Translations under genes and position numbers: made by a program
Notes under the pieces: model-generated
Seen by the model: only the letters and a program-made list of their open reading frames with translations
Database searches by the model: none
What the model was told of the DNA's origin: nothing
Shown here: one piece after another, positions 7,985 through 19,593 of the stretch
Position numbering within the stretch: position 1 is the first letter of the stretch
Layout: the number at the start of each line of letters is the position of its first letter
NCBI GenBank assembly: GCA_902363675.1
Contig: CABJAV010000007.1
Location: 62,001 to 126,000, forward strand
Length of the DNA stretch: 64,000 bases
Source: Lachnospiraceae bacterium
Lineage (GTDB): Bacteria > Bacillota > Clostridia > Lachnospirales > Lachnospiraceae
Reading direction: 5' to 3'

Positions 7985-8779
7985 ATGAAATTGTCAGAAG
8001 AAAAAATAGTTGAATTATATCGGACGATGGAGCAAAAACGCCCCATCGTCCATTGTATTACAAATGCAGTAACGGTAAATGACTGTGCGAATATCCTTCT
8101 TGCAGTGGGGGCATCACCGACGATGGCACATCATCCGATGGAGGCAGCCGAGATTACACAGGGGGCAACAAGCCTTGTCTGTAATTTCGGCGCAATCGCC
8201 GATTATGAGGCGATGCTGCTTGCCGGAAGAAAAGCACATGAACTGGACCACGCAATCGTTGTGGACCCTGTAGGGGTGTCCGGTTCCACTTATCGACGGG
8301 AAAAATGCATAGAATTTATCGAGGCGGTGCATCCTACCTGTATCCGTGGAAATTATTCGGAGATACGGGCTTTGATGGAAAATTGCACAACGATAACCGG
8401 TGTGGACGCTGCACCGGAGGACGCACATTTGGATGAGCAGGAGGCTTTTCTCATGCGCATGAAGCAGTACGCGAAGGAAAAGCAGATGATCATCATTGCA
8501 TCCGGGGAGACAGATCTGATGACGGATGGGGAAAATACCTGCGCGTGTCATCGGGGAGATGCCATGATGGCAAAAATCACAGGGAGTGGCTGTATGTCAT
8601 CTGTGATGCTCGGGGCGTTTCTCGGTGTGGAGAAGTCATTTGCTTCTGCAGCAGCAGCCGTCACCTTTATGGGGATGGCAGGCGAGCGGGCAGCGGCGAA
8701 AACCCGGGAGATAGGTGGCGGAACAATGACATTTCGTCAGTTGCTCATAGATGAGATTTACCTGCTTACCAACCGGTAA
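7985..8779 (+). CDS. thiM: Hydroxyethylthiazole kinase ThiM
   Basis: A 264-residue kinase that phosphorylates salvaged hydroxyethylthiazole for ThiE. The opening block RPIVHCITNAVTVNDCAN and GASPTMAH are diagnostic, and KITGSGCM marks the anion hole near residue 199. ATG 7985 is preferred because GGGAG lies nine bases upstream. An in-frame ATG at 7952 overlaps the end of the upstream gene but lacks a ribosome site. It is the last gene of the operon and is followed by a terminator. Confidence 0.95.
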   Translation: MKLSEEKIVELYRTMEQKRPIVHCITNAVTVNDCANILLAVGASPTMAHHPMEAAEITQGATSLVCNFGAIADYEAMLLAGRKAHELDHAIVVDPVGVSGSTYRREKCIEFIEAVHPTCIRGNYSEIRALMENCTTITGVDAAPEDAHLDEQEAFLMRMKQYAKEKQMIIIASGETDLMTDGENTCACHRGDAMMAKITGSGCMSSVMLGAFLGVEKSFASAAAAVTFMGMAGERAAAKTREIGGGTMTFRQLLIDEIYLLTNR

Positions 8780-8821
8780 AAAGGTATACAGATAACTGTA
8801 GTTGTATATTGCAATTTTTAA

Positions 8822-8852
8822 AAGAAAGGTTCTAAAACCCTTTCTTTTTTTT
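8822..8852 (+). terminator. Terminator of the thiamine operon
   Basis: AGAAAGG pairs with CCTTTCT around a short loop, followed by a run of eight T. Confidence 0.75.
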
Positions 8853-9092
8853 ACCTGTCAAAAAGCATTAAAAAAATGCAAAAAAAGTCGTAAAAGTTCT
8901 TTGCCGGAAAAACAAAATAATTTGGTATTTCGTAAATAAAATGTAAATTAAATATAAACTGCTCAAAAAAGCAATCTGCAATTTGTTTAAAATTTATTAA
9001 TAAAGATAAATCTGATTGGTAAAAAGATACAAAAACGGAAAAGGTTTTTAGTTACTTTGCTAAAATTGACAATTCCAAAAAATGGTCGTTAA
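8853..9092 (+). promoter_or_regulatory. AT-rich region upstream of the ATP synthase operon
   Basis: This stretch is strongly AT-rich with A tracts and holds no gene that I can support. It includes TTGACA at 9066-9071, a perfect -35 box, with TTAAAT 17 bases further on as a weak -10. If that promoter is used, transcription would start near 9101, downstream of the first ATG of atpB. Confidence 0.4.
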
Positions 9093-9812
9093 ATGTTAGC
9101 AAAAGTGAAGAAGGGAAGTGATAATACGGAGGAATTATCCAAAGCGCTGATGGAGGAGCTGAATTGTAAGATTTCATTTACAATTCCGATTTTCGGTGGA
9201 ATCCCAGTGGCGGAATCCGTGGTAGTAACATGGATTATTATGGCGGTGATGATCGTCGCGGCATTTTTCCTTGGAAGAAATCTCAAGGTTCAGAATGTCG
9301 GCAAACGGCAGCTTGCAGTAGAGACTGTCGTCGGAGGATTGCACAACTTCTTCTATGATTTGCTCGGTGAGGAGGGAAAACGATATATACCTTATTTAAT
9401 AACCGTAGCAATTTATATCGGCATATCCAATATGATCGGTCTGTTTGGACTGAAATCGCCGACAAAAGATGTCGGAGTAACCGGTGCGCTGGCGCTCATG
9501 AGCATTGTGCTGATCGAATATGCAGGTGTGCATCAAAAGGGAGGCAAAGGTTTCCTGAAAAGTTTTATGGAACCAATCCCGATTATGCTGCCGATGAATA
9601 TTCTTGAGGTTTTCATCCGGCCGCTGTCACTGTGTATGCGTTTGTTTGGTAACATCTTAGGCGCATTCGTAATTATGGAATTGGTTAAAATTGTAGCACC
9701 ACTTCTGGTGCCGATTCCACTGAGCCTTTACTTTGATCTGTTTGACGGATTCATTCAGGCTTACGTATTTGTATTTTTAACATCATTATTTATTAAAGAA
9801 AGTATTGAGTAG
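9093..9812 (+). CDS. atpB: ATP synthase Fo subunit a
   Basis: A membrane subunit of up to 239 residues forming the half-channels for protons next to the c-ring. It has several transmembrane helices and the family block PLSLCMRLFGNILGAF, with the essential arginine in MRLFGN. The start is uncertain: ATG 9093 has no ribosome site. An in-frame GTG is at 9105, and ATG 9150 (giving MEELNCKISF) fits the family N-terminus but its GGAGG is about 18 bases away. It heads atpBEFHAGDC; no atpI precedes it. Confidence 0.92.
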   Translation: MLAKVKKGSDNTEELSKALMEELNCKISFTIPIFGGIPVAESVVVTWIIMAVMIVAAFFLGRNLKVQNVGKRQLAVETVVGGLHNFFYDLLGEEGKRYIPYLITVAIYIGISNMIGLFGLKSPTKDVGVTGALALMSIVLIEYAGVHQKGGKGFLKSFMEPIPIMLPMNILEVFIRPLSLCMRLFGNILGAFVIMELVKIVAPLLVPIPLSLYFDLFDGFIQAYVFVFLTSLFIKESIE

Positions 9813-9829
9813 AAAAGGAGATTTTCATT

Positions 9830-10051
9830 ATGTCATTAGTAGCAATTGGAGCAGGTATCGCAGCATTAACAGGTATTGGAGCAGGTGTAGGTATTGGAAT
9901 AGCAACATCAAAGGCAACAGACGCTATCGCAAGACAGCCGGAAGCAGACGGAAAGATCACAAAGACATTACTTCTTGGTTGTGCCCTTGCCGAAGGTACT
10001 GCTATTTTCGGTATGGTAGTCGCAATTTTAATTATCTTATTCTTAGGATAG
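9830..10051 (+). CDS. atpE: ATP synthase Fo subunit c
   Basis: A 73-residue hairpin of two membrane helices that forms the rotor ring. The ion-carrying carboxylate is E55 in LAEGTAIFG, and the polar loop ARQPEADGK is conserved. The glutamine expected in Na+-dependent c subunits at the GxGxGQG position is isoleucine here (I22), and the ES pair is EG, so a proton-coupled ring is more likely. The ribosome site is AAAAGGAG, with optimal spacing. Confidence 0.95.
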   Translation: MSLVAIGAGIAALTGIGAGVGIGIATSKATDAIARQPEADGKITKTLLLGCALAEGTAIFGMVVAILIILFLG

Positions 10052-10068
10052 GAAAGGTCTGGTAGAGC

Positions 10069-10572
10069 ATGCAATTATTAAGAATAGATTGGAATGTTGT
10101 TTGGACAATCATCAATCTGCTCATTCTTTTTGTTGCCTTACGTCATTTCTTATATAATCCGGTCATGAAAGTCATGGATGAGAGAAAGAAAATGATCGAT
10201 GGTCAGATTGCAGATGCAGAGAATCAGAAGAAACAGGCCGGAGAACTCAAAGCACAGTATGCAAAGAAACTTGAGGAAGCACATGCAGAATCCGCAGATA
10301 TTATGGATAAAGCAAGAAAGAGTGCACAGGCCGAGTATGAGAACCGCATCAATGCAGCAGATGCAGAGGCACAGAGAATCATTAAAGATGCACATAAAAC
10401 CGTGGAACTGGAGCGGGATAAGACCGTTGCAGATCTGCAGTCTGAGATTGCGGTACTGGCAGTCGCAGCAGCAGGAAAAGTGCTGGGCGAGGCAAGTAAC
10501 AGTGAGAATAACCAGTTACTGTACAACCAGTTTTTGGCGCAGGCAGGTGGTGTAAATGACGCAAACAGCTAG
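10069..10572 (+). CDS. atpF: ATP synthase Fo subunit b
   Basis: A 167-residue stator subunit with one N-terminal membrane helix (residues about 9-27) and a long charged coiled coil (KKQAGELKAQYAKKLEEAH and onward). It links the membrane sector to F1 through subunit delta. The end of the gene overlaps the start of atpH by 17 bases, indicating coupled translation. Confidence 0.95.
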   Translation: MQLLRIDWNVVWTIINLLILFVALRHFLYNPVMKVMDERKKMIDGQIADAENQKKQAGELKAQYAKKLEEAHAESADIMDKARKSAQAEYENRINAADAEAQRIIKDAHKTVELERDKTVADLQSEIAVLAVAAAGKVLGEASNSENNQLLYNQFLAQAGGVNDANS

Positions 10573-11059
10573 TAATTATGGAACAGTTCTTTTTGAACTG
10601 GGTGTAAAAAAAGAAATTGTTGAAAAGACAAAAGAAATTTTTTCACTGACCGAAGAATTGCCAAAAATGCTGCAGAGTCCGATCGTATCCAAAGATGCAA
10701 AGCATCGTCTCATCGAAGACATTTTTCCGGAGGAGATAAGAAATTTTCTCAAGGTAGTCAGTGACCATCAGGAGATGGATCTCATGGATGACATATTTGT
10801 AGCATATAAGAAAGCCTATGATGAGAACCATGGTATCTTATGCGCAGAAATGTCTTATGTGATGGAGCCGGATGCAAAGCAGGTGGAACAGATGAAAGCG
10901 TACCTTGCCAACAAATACGGCAAGCAGACGGTAGAACTTTCCATGGTGGAGGACAAAAGTCTGATCGGTGGCTTTGTACTGCGTGTCGGAGACAAAGAAG
11001 AAGATTATAGCATGAAAGGGCGTCTGGATCGGTTAGAGAAACGATTGACGTGGAGGTGA
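10556..11059 (+). CDS. atpH: ATP synthase F1 subunit delta
   Basis: A 167-residue stator protein connecting subunit b with the top of the alpha3beta3 ring. The N-terminal helical domain is followed by a C-terminal region with the family-like stretch [14 protein letters not shown]. The gene overlaps atpF and lies four bases before atpA. Sequence conservation is low, as usual for delta, so position in the operon supports the call. Confidence 0.92.
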   Translation: MTQTASNYGTVLFELGVKKEIVEKTKEIFSLTEELPKMLQSPIVSKDAKHRLIEDIFPEEIRNFLKVVSDHQEMDLMDDIFVAYKKAYDENHGILCAEMSYVMEPDAKQVEQMKAYLANKYGKQTVELSMVEDKSLIGGFVLRVGDKEEDYSMKGRLDRLEKRLTWR

Positions 11060-11063
11060 TAAC

Positions 11064-12566
11064 GTGGGTTCCATTAGTTCAGAAGAGATCATATCTATCC
11101 TGAAATCGGAAATAGAAAATTATGACATGGTAAGCAAGGACCAGGAAGTTGGAAAAGTCATCTGGGTAGGTGACGGAATCGCAACGGTATATGGTATCGA
11201 GCATGCAATGTATGGCGAAATCGTTATCTTTGAGAACGGAATCCGTGGTATGGTACAGGATATCCGACGTGATCAGGTAGGATGTATTATCCTTGGCAAA
11301 GACACAGAAATCAAAGAGGGAACGAAAGTAACAAGAACAAAGAAAAAAGCAGGTGTACCGGTCGGTGATGCCTATATCGGAAGAATCATCAATGCGCTGG
11401 GTGCACCAATTGATGGAAAGGGCGAGATCCCGGCGGACGATTACCGTGCAATCGAACAGGAAGCACCGGGAATCGTGGACAGACAGTCTGTTGACCAGCC
11501 AATGGAGACAGGAATCCTGGCAATCGATTCCATGTTCCCAATCGGACGTGGACAGCGTGAGTTGATCATCGGTGACCGTCAGACTGGTAAGACATCCATC
11601 GCAGTTGACACGATCCTCAACCAGAAGGGCAAAGATGTCATCTGCATTTATGTGGCAATCGGCCAGAAAGCATCTACCGTTGCCAAGTTAGTAAACACGC
11701 TGACAAAGAACGGTGCAATGGATTATTCCATCGTACTTTCTTCGACAGCAAGCGAGTCCGCATCGCTGCAGTATATTGCACCGTATGCAGGAACCGCATT
11801 GGCGGAGTATTTTATGTATAAAGGAAAAGACGTCCTGATCATTTACGACGATCTTTCCAAGCACGCGGTAGCTTACCGTGCATTATCCCTGTTGCTGGAG
11901 CGTTCTCCGGGACGTGAGGCTTATCCGGGTGATGTATTCTACTTACATTCCAGATTGTTGGAGCGTTCAAGTAAATTGAGCGACGCTTTGGGCGGTGGTT
12001 CTATTACAGCACTTCCAATTATTGAAACACAGGCAGGTGATGTATCTGCATATATCCCTACCAATGTTATTTCTATCACAGATGGACAGATCTTCCTGGA
12101 AAGTGACCTGTTCAATTCCGGTATGCGACCAGCCGTAAACGTTGGACTTTCTGTATCCCGTGTAGGTGGTGCCGCACAGACAAAGGCAATGAAGAAAGCA
12201 GCCGGAACGATTCGTATCGATTTGGCACAGTACCGTGAGATGGAAGTGTTCACGCAGTTCAGTTCCGATCTGGATGAAGCCACGAAGGAACAGCTGCAGT
12301 ATGGTAAAGGCCTGATGGAATTATTGAAACAGCCACTTTGCCATCCGATGAGTCTTGCGGATCAGGTCATCACACTGGTGACAGCCAACAACCGTCTGCT
12401 CTTGGATGTTGAGACCAAACAGACAAAGGATTTCCAGCTTCGTCTTCTGGATTTTTTCCATGCGGAGCATAAGGACATCGTGGATGAGCTGAACAACAAC
12501 AAAGTGCTCAACGAAGAGTTGACCGAAAAAATCGTAGCAGCAGTCAAAGAATTTAAAAGCAGGTGA
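11064..12566 (+). CDS. atpA: ATP synthase F1 subunit alpha
   Basis: A 500-residue non-catalytic nucleotide-binding subunit. Walker A is GDRQTGKT at 170-177, with AIGQKAS following and the alpha signature [14 protein letters not shown] near residue 355. GTG 11064 is the start, with GGAGGTGAT just upstream. Length is normal. Confidence 0.97.
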   Translation: MGSISSEEIISILKSEIENYDMVSKDQEVGKVIWVGDGIATVYGIEHAMYGEIVIFENGIRGMVQDIRRDQVGCIILGKDTEIKEGTKVTRTKKKAGVPVGDAYIGRIINALGAPIDGKGEIPADDYRAIEQEAPGIVDRQSVDQPMETGILAIDSMFPIGRGQRELIIGDRQTGKTSIAVDTILNQKGKDVICIYVAIGQKASTVAKLVNTLTKNGAMDYSIVLSSTASESASLQYIAPYAGTALAEYFMYKGKDVLIIYDDLSKHAVAYRALSLLLERSPGREAYPGDVFYLHSRLLERSSKLSDALGGGSITALPIIETQAGDVSAYIPTNVISITDGQIFLESDLFNSGMRPAVNVGLSVSRVGGAAQTKAMKKAAGTIRIDLAQYREMEVFTQFSSDLDEATKEQLQYGKGLMELLKQPLCHPMSLADQVITLVTANNRLLLDVETKQTKDFQLRLLDFFHAEHKDIVDELNNNKVLNEELTEKIVAAVKEFKSR

Positions 12567-12572
12567 TAGAAC

Positions 12573-14883
<2,311 letters not shown>

Positions 14884-14895
14884 GAGGAATGAGCG

Positions 14896-15315
14896 ATGAA
14901 TACATTTAGTTTAAAGGTGATAGCCTGTGATAAAGTATTCTTTGATGGACGCTGTGTACAGGTGGTTCTGCCACTACACGATGGTCTGAAAGCCATTCAG
15001 GCGCACCATGAAAATATGGTATTCCCGGTAGAAGTCGGTGAACTTCGTATTCTTGAGGAAGACGGAAACACAATCCTTGGTGTAACGGGAACCGGATTTG
15101 CACAGATGATCAATAACCGTGCGACCGTTATCGTGGATACCTGCGAATATCCGGAAGAGATTGACTTGCGCAGAGCGCAGGAAGCCAAGGAACGTGCGGA
15201 GGAACAGCTGCGTCAGAAGCAGAGTATCGAAGAGTACCATCGTTCAAAAGCATCACTTGCAAGAGCTATGGCCCGTTTGAAAGCAGGAAGCAAAGATATT
15301 CCGTTGGGATATTAG
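14896..15315 (+). CDS. atpC: ATP synthase F1 subunit epsilon
   Basis: A 139-residue subunit with an N-terminal beta sandwich and a C-terminal helical hairpin rich in Glu, Arg and Gln (RRAQEAKERAEEQLRQ). It regulates F1 and links the shaft to the c-ring. It is the last gene of the operon, with GGAGGAATGAGCG upstream. Confidence 0.95.
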   Translation: MNTFSLKVIACDKVFFDGRCVQVVLPLHDGLKAIQAHHENMVFPVEVGELRILEEDGNTILGVTGTGFAQMINNRATVIVDTCEYPEEIDLRRAQEAKERAEEQLRQKQSIEEYHRSKASLARAMARLKAGSKDIPLGY

Positions 15316-15347
15316 ATCAGAATCTGATAACAGAAAATCAGACATAA

Positions 15348-15403
15348 AAAAGCGAGCACTTTGGAAATCCATTGGATTTCCAGGGTGCCCGCTCTTTATT
15401 TTA
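15348..15403. terminator. Bidirectional terminator between atpC and the minus-strand gene
   Basis: A long stem pairs GCGAGCAC...GGAAATCC with GGATTTCC...GTGCCCGC, with A tracts on one side and T tracts on the other. It can end transcription from both converging genes. Confidence 0.85.
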
Positions 15404-15407
15404 TAAT

Positions 15408-17009
15408 TTAATAATAGTAGATGGATGGGAAGGATGATGAAGAGAGCTTCCAGGTTCCATCCTCATATTGAAGGTAATATCTTGTAGAAGCGTCACTATC
15501 GTAAGTTTCTTTTTCGTATTTTTCTGTCCAAAAGTCTTTCTTGCGGAAATCTACGGTGTAATCGTAAGAAAGGATTACCTCTGCGTAGATGGTTCCGTTG
15601 CTGATTCGAAAATCAGAGAAGGAGCCGGTTACATTGTTCAAAGAAAGCTTTTTCACTGCGCTGCGGGAACCGCTGGCTGTAAAATTATCTAAATAGTAAC
15701 TGTTGTAAGAATCTTTCGCGTCAACGACAGAATCGTCGGTAAAGAGATCTTCAATTGTGCTGAAATCATTTCCGGCGACACCGGCAGCAAGTTCCTTTTG
15801 AAGAATGCCGTATGCAGTATTTAAAATTTCTTCCTGCTGTTTGCTTGTGACACTCAAAGAATCATATTCCAGAGACAGATAGTCATAATCGTACTGTGCA
15901 AATACCGGTGTCTCTGGTCCGGTAAATCCGTCAAACGAGATGAAACTTGTATGTGTTCCGACAAACATTTGAGGAATCTGATAGCAGTCAGAATCAGGCG
16001 AACTGCTTTTCTTGGTTATGTATTTGTCAGGAATGACCTGATTGTCCAGGTATACATCAGCGCCCTGTGGTGCATAAATCGTAAAATCGTTTACAACATA
16101 ATTATCCGGAGAAACTTTCCAGTTATCAAAGAAAAGGAATGATTTCTTTGGTTGTCTGGTCAGTTTTACCTGTAATTCGCCGGAAGCATAATCACTGCCC
16201 TTTTCATAATAAGTAATATTTACATGTGCTGTATTTTTGTCGGCTACAGATTCTACCTTGATTTTGCTATAAGAAATTTTATCATCTTCTTTTCTCATTT
16301 CAAGGAAAGCATCTTTGTTGATGAATGCGGATTCCTTTAATTCCAATTCATTGTATACCTGATCCCAGTCACAGTCGGCAATGGATTTGAAATAATTTTT
16401 TGCAACATTTTCATATCCGAATGTATTCTGGCCAACGTTGAAGAAGACGGCAATCATAATACAAAATGCAACAATCTCCACAAACGAAACAATCATAAAT
16501 GGATTGACCGGTTTGTGAGGCGTACGCTGTGGGGCATATACAGGAGCGGAATAGCCGTTAGGGTCAGTGTAAGCATTTGGTTGCATTTGTGGCTGCTGCG
16601 GTGTCTGATAGAAAGAATCTGTCTGTGGGCTGTTGTAAAACGAATCGGCAGCCGTTGGTGTGGCCGGTTCCGGTTCTGCAGCTTCTGCGGTTTCTTCTGA
16701 TTGTATAGCATTTTGTGATTCTGTGGTTTCTTCTGGTTCTGTAGTATGTTCGGTTGTGTCAGTTTCTTCCGGTTCCACAGTAACTTCAGGGACTGAAGTA
16801 ACTTCCGACTCCATCGGAATTTCTGATTCTGCGGATGGTTTTGTTGTAGCAGCTGTCTCAGCTGTGTTATCGGTTGCTTCAACTTCCGGTGTGATTTCCG
16901 GTTCGACAGCCGGTGCCGGGGTTGGCGCAAAGTTTTCAAGCTTTATGCCACAGTTACAGCAAAAAAGCGCATTTTCAATATTTTTCGTTCCACAATTTGG
17001 ACAAAACAT
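15408..17009 (-). CDS. Zinc-ribbon membrane protein with TcaA-like extracellular domains
   Basis: A 533-residue protein. It begins with a double CxxC zinc ribbon (FCPNCG, FCCNCG). A long linker rich in Glu, Pro and Thr follows (about residues 30-120), then a QP-rich segment, one membrane helix near 170-190 and a large exported part. In that part, YAPQGADVYLDN resembles repeats of TcaA/YvbJ-type proteins. Such proteins are linked to cell-envelope stress and glycopeptide susceptibility in other Firmicutes; the substrate is unknown. The ribosome site AAAGGAG fits ATG 17009. It lies 29 bases after the YARHG gene on the same strand, so the two probably form an operon. Confidence 0.75.
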   Translation of the reverse strand: MFCPNCGTKNIENALFCCNCGIKLENFAPTPAPAVEPEITPEVEATDNTAETAATTKPSAESEIPMESEVTSVPEVTVEPEETDTTEHTTEPEETTESQNAIQSEETAEAAEPEPATPTAADSFYNSPQTDSFYQTPQQPQMQPNAYTDPNGYSAPVYAPQRTPHKPVNPFMIVSFVEIVAFCIMIAVFFNVGQNTFGYENVAKNYFKSIADCDWDQVYNELELKESAFINKDAFLEMRKEDDKISYSKIKVESVADKNTAHVNITYYEKGSDYASGELQVKLTRQPKKSFLFFDNWKVSPDNYVVNDFTIYAPQGADVYLDNQVIPDKYITKKSSSPDSDCYQIPQMFVGTHTSFISFDGFTGPETPVFAQYDYDYLSLEYDSLSVTSKQQEEILNTAYGILQKELAAGVAGNDFSTIEDLFTDDSVVDAKDSYNSYYLDNFTASGSRSAVKKLSLNNVTGSFSDFRISNGTIYAEVILSYDYTVDFRKKDFWTEKYEKETYDSDASTRYYLQYEDGTWKLSSSSFPSIYYY

Positions 17010-17038
17010 ATGAGTTCTCCTTTCGTTTTCGTATCCGG

Positions 17039-17614
17039 TTATTTCGCTGGTTTATATTCTAAATCGTTGTCTTTCTGGTAAGCAGCAATAAATTTTGTAT
17101 TTTCAGCTTCTTTCTTGGAGAGATCCTCGTCCTTGAAATCATCATTTTCTTCATACCAGTCTTTTTCATTGAAATAATCCTGCAGTTCTGACGATTTAAA
17201 AACGCGGCCATGGCGTGCATAAATCTCATTCTTTGCATAGCTCAACTGCTGTGCGGTCATACCTGCGAGATCGGATTTCTTGAGTTTTCTGGAATCGCTG
17301 TCCGGGAGAATATATCCGTTGGGGTCTTCCATTGCAACTTCGGCTGCCTCTGCATTATCAGAAGCAGAACTATCGTCCGAAGACCCTCCGATTGAAAATT
17401 CATCAAGGCTGACATCCTGAATATAATCGTCCGAATCCTGTGGTTTTACATCGGATTGTGTGCTGTCCGCATGATATTTTGAGGAGGAAGATCCTGTATT
17501 ACCTGCAGAACGTCCTGTCACTACCATAAAAACCGTAAGAACGATCATTGCAACGAGCAGAATGCCTATGATGACTGCAACAGGCACCCATACATTTGTT
17601 TTCTTGTCTTTCAT
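17039..17614 (-). CDS. Membrane-anchored YARHG-domain protein
   Basis: A 191-residue protein with a short cytoplasmic N-terminus, one membrane helix (about residues 8-33, VWVPVAVIIGILLVAMIV), a Ser/Asp-rich exported linker and a C-terminal YARHG domain. That domain reads KNEIYARHGRVF, with a following WYEEND stretch. The YARHG fold is common in exported Firmicute proteins and its role is unknown. ATG at 17614 is chosen because AAAGGAG lies at the right distance; the frame extends to 17665 without a better site. It pairs with the zinc-ribbon protein downstream. Confidence 0.8.
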   Translation of the reverse strand: MKDKKTNVWVPVAVIIGILLVAMIVLTVFMVVTGRSAGNTGSSSSKYHADSTQSDVKPQDSDDYIQDVSLDEFSIGGSSDDSSASDNAEAAEVAMEDPNGYILPDSDSRKLKKSDLAGMTAQQLSYAKNEIYARHGRVFKSSELQDYFNEKDWYEENDDFKDEDLSKKEAENTKFIAAYQKDNDLEYKPAK

Positions 17615-17730
17615 TTCGTAAACTCCTTTTTTGTGTATTTCATAACTATCTGCAATAGTTACCATATGAATTTATTGTAACGGATGCTATGCAAGAAAGC
17701 TAGTAGGAAAATAGAACTAGTTTTTGCATC

Positions 17731-17759
17731 TTGTAAAATCACACGCTCTTCTATATAAT
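17731..17759 (+). promoter_or_regulatory. Promoter of guaA
   Basis: TTGTAA and a perfect TATAAT are separated by 17 bases. Transcription would start near 17766, which rules out the frame-start codon at 17758 and supports ATG 17830. The leader is only about 64 bases, too short for a purine riboswitch. Confidence 0.75.
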
Positions 17760-17829
17760 GGAGAAAGAATCAAAAGGCGCAAAAGCCTGTTTGATAAGTA
17801 AAGGAAGAACCATTTTAGGAGGAAAATAC

Positions 17830-19389
17830 ATGGATCAGGAAAAAGTCATCGTCATTGACTTCGGTGGTCAGTACAATCAGCTGGTTGCGCGCCGTGTCCG
17901 TGAGTGCAACGTATACTGTGAGATTTATTCTTACCGTACCGACATCGAACAGATCAAGGCCATGAATCCAAAGGGAATCATCCTCACCGGTGGCCCGAAC
18001 AGCTGCTACGAAGCAGATTCCCCGACATACACAAAAGAATTATTTGAACTTGGCATCCCGGTTCTCGGACTGTGCTACGGTGCGCAGCTGATGAACCACA
18101 TCCTTGGCGGAAAAGTAGAGAAAGCGCCGGTTCGCGAGTACGGAAAGACAGAAGTTTTCGTGGACAAGACTTCTCCATTGTTTGAGGGCGTGGCAGCAGA
18201 CTCTGCAGAAGGATCTACCATCTGCTGGATGAGCCATTTTGATTATATTTCTCAGGCAGCACCGGGATTTAAAGTGGTAGCCCATACTGCAGACTGTCCG
18301 GTTGCAGCAGATGAGAACCCGGAGAAAAAGCTTTATGCGATCCAGTTTCACCCGGAAGTACTGCATACCGTAGAGGGAAGCAAGATGCTTCACAACTTCG
18401 TGCGCGGCGTGTGCGGATGTGCCGGAACATGGCGCATGGACTCTTTCGTAGAGAACGCAATCACTGAGATCCGAGAGAAAGTCGGAGACGGCAAGGTACT
18501 TCTTGCACTTTCCGGCGGAGTGGATTCCTCCGTACTTGCCGCTTTACTTGCAAAAGCGATCGGAAAGCAGCTCACCTGCGTATTTGTCGATCACGGTCTT
18601 CTCAGAAAAAACGAAGGCGATGAAGTAGAAGGCGTATTCGGAAAAGGTGGTTCCTTCGATATCAATTTCGTCCGTGTCAATGCACAGGAACGTTACTATA
18701 AAAAACTTGCCGGTGTGACCGAGCCGGAGCAGAAGCGTAAGATCATCGGCGCAGAATTTATCTCTGTATTCGAGGAAGAAGCAAAGAAGATCGGAACCGT
18801 GGATTTCCTTGCACAGGGAACCATCTATCCGGATGTCGTAGAGTCCGGACTTGGCGGAGAATCCGCAGTCATCAAGTCCCACCACAACGTCGGCGGCCTT
18901 CCGGATCACGTTGATTTCAAAGAAATCATCGAGCCGCTCCGCAACCTTTTCAAAGACGAGGTTCGTAAAGTTGGTCTGGAACTCGGACTTCCGGAGTATC
19001 TCGTATTCCGTCAGCCATTCCCTGGCCCGGGACTTGGCATCCGAATCATCGGCGAAGTTACCGCCGAGAAAGTCCGCATCGTGCAGGATGCCGATTATAT
19101 TTACCGCGAGGAACTTGCAAATGCCGGCCTTGAGAAATTGCCGGATCAGTACTTCGCAGCGCTGACCAATATGCGCTCTGTTGGTGTCATGGGTGACGAG
19201 AGAACTTACGATTATGCGATCGCACTTCGTGCGGTTGAGACGATTGACTTCATGACAGCGACTGCATCAAATATTCCGTTTGATGTGCTGCAGAAGGTTA
19301 TGAGCAGAATTATCAATGAGGTGAAGGGCGTGAACCGCTGCTTCTATGATATAACAAGTAAGCCACCAGGAACGGTGGAGTTTGAATAA
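17830..19389 (+). CDS. guaA: GMP synthase (glutamine-hydrolysing)
   Basis: A 519-residue enzyme converting XMP to GMP. The N-terminal class I amidotransferase has the nucleophile C82 in LGLCYGAQ and the FHPEV catalytic His/Glu. The ATP-pyrophosphatase domain has the PP-loop SGGVDSS at 228-234, and the dimerization domain ends [14 protein letters not shown] precedes ATG 17830. The 3' end of guaA is a known insertion site for mobile elements. Here accessory DNA begins immediately after its terminator. Confidence 0.97.
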   Translation: MDQEKVIVIDFGGQYNQLVARRVRECNVYCEIYSYRTDIEQIKAMNPKGIILTGGPNSCYEADSPTYTKELFELGIPVLGLCYGAQLMNHILGGKVEKAPVREYGKTEVFVDKTSPLFEGVAADSAEGSTICWMSHFDYISQAAPGFKVVAHTADCPVAADENPEKKLYAIQFHPEVLHTVEGSKMLHNFVRGVCGCAGTWRMDSFVENAITEIREKVGDGKVLLALSGGVDSSVLAALLAKAIGKQLTCVFVDHGLLRKNEGDEVEGVFGKGGSFDINFVRVNAQERYYKKLAGVTEPEQKRKIIGAEFISVFEEEAKKIGTVDFLAQGTIYPDVVESGLGGESAVIKSHHNVGGLPDHVDFKEIIEPLRNLFKDEVRKVGLELGLPEYLVFRQPFPGPGLGIRIIGEVTAEKVRIVQDADYIYREELANAGLEKLPDQYFAALTNMRSVGVMGDERTYDYAIALRAVETIDFMTATASNIPFDVLQKVMSRIINEVKGVNRCFYDITSKPPGTVEFE

Positions 19390-19398
19390 TTTTAAAAA

Positions 19399-19442
19399 GC
19401 TCGCAAAAGCCTATAAAATGGGCGTTTGCGAGCTTGTTTTTT
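19399..19442 (+). terminator. Terminator of guaA
   Basis: AAGCTCGCAAA pairs with TTTGCGAGCTT, extended by GCC/GGC, and is followed by TTTTTT after one base. Confidence 0.88.
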
Positions 19443-19593
19443 GCCTTGTGGTACTAAAATGGTGCACAGCGGATGGAATTATGTTCTATGCATGAGGCCA
19501 TGTTATTTTCCACTCAAAATATTCATTAGGAGAATGCCGGCAGAGTACAGCAGGAATCCGAAAAATATCAGCAGGGACAAGTGGGAAAGAGAA

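Noticed and set aside
9830..10051. Na+-type c-ring
   Set aside because: The glutamine and the Ser/Thr next to the essential glutamate that mark Na+ binding are not present in the expected places, so a proton-coupled ring is the better reading.
17666..17829. Purine riboswitch before guaA
   Set aside because: The promoter leaves a leader of only about 64 bases and the conserved purine-aptamer blocks are absent.
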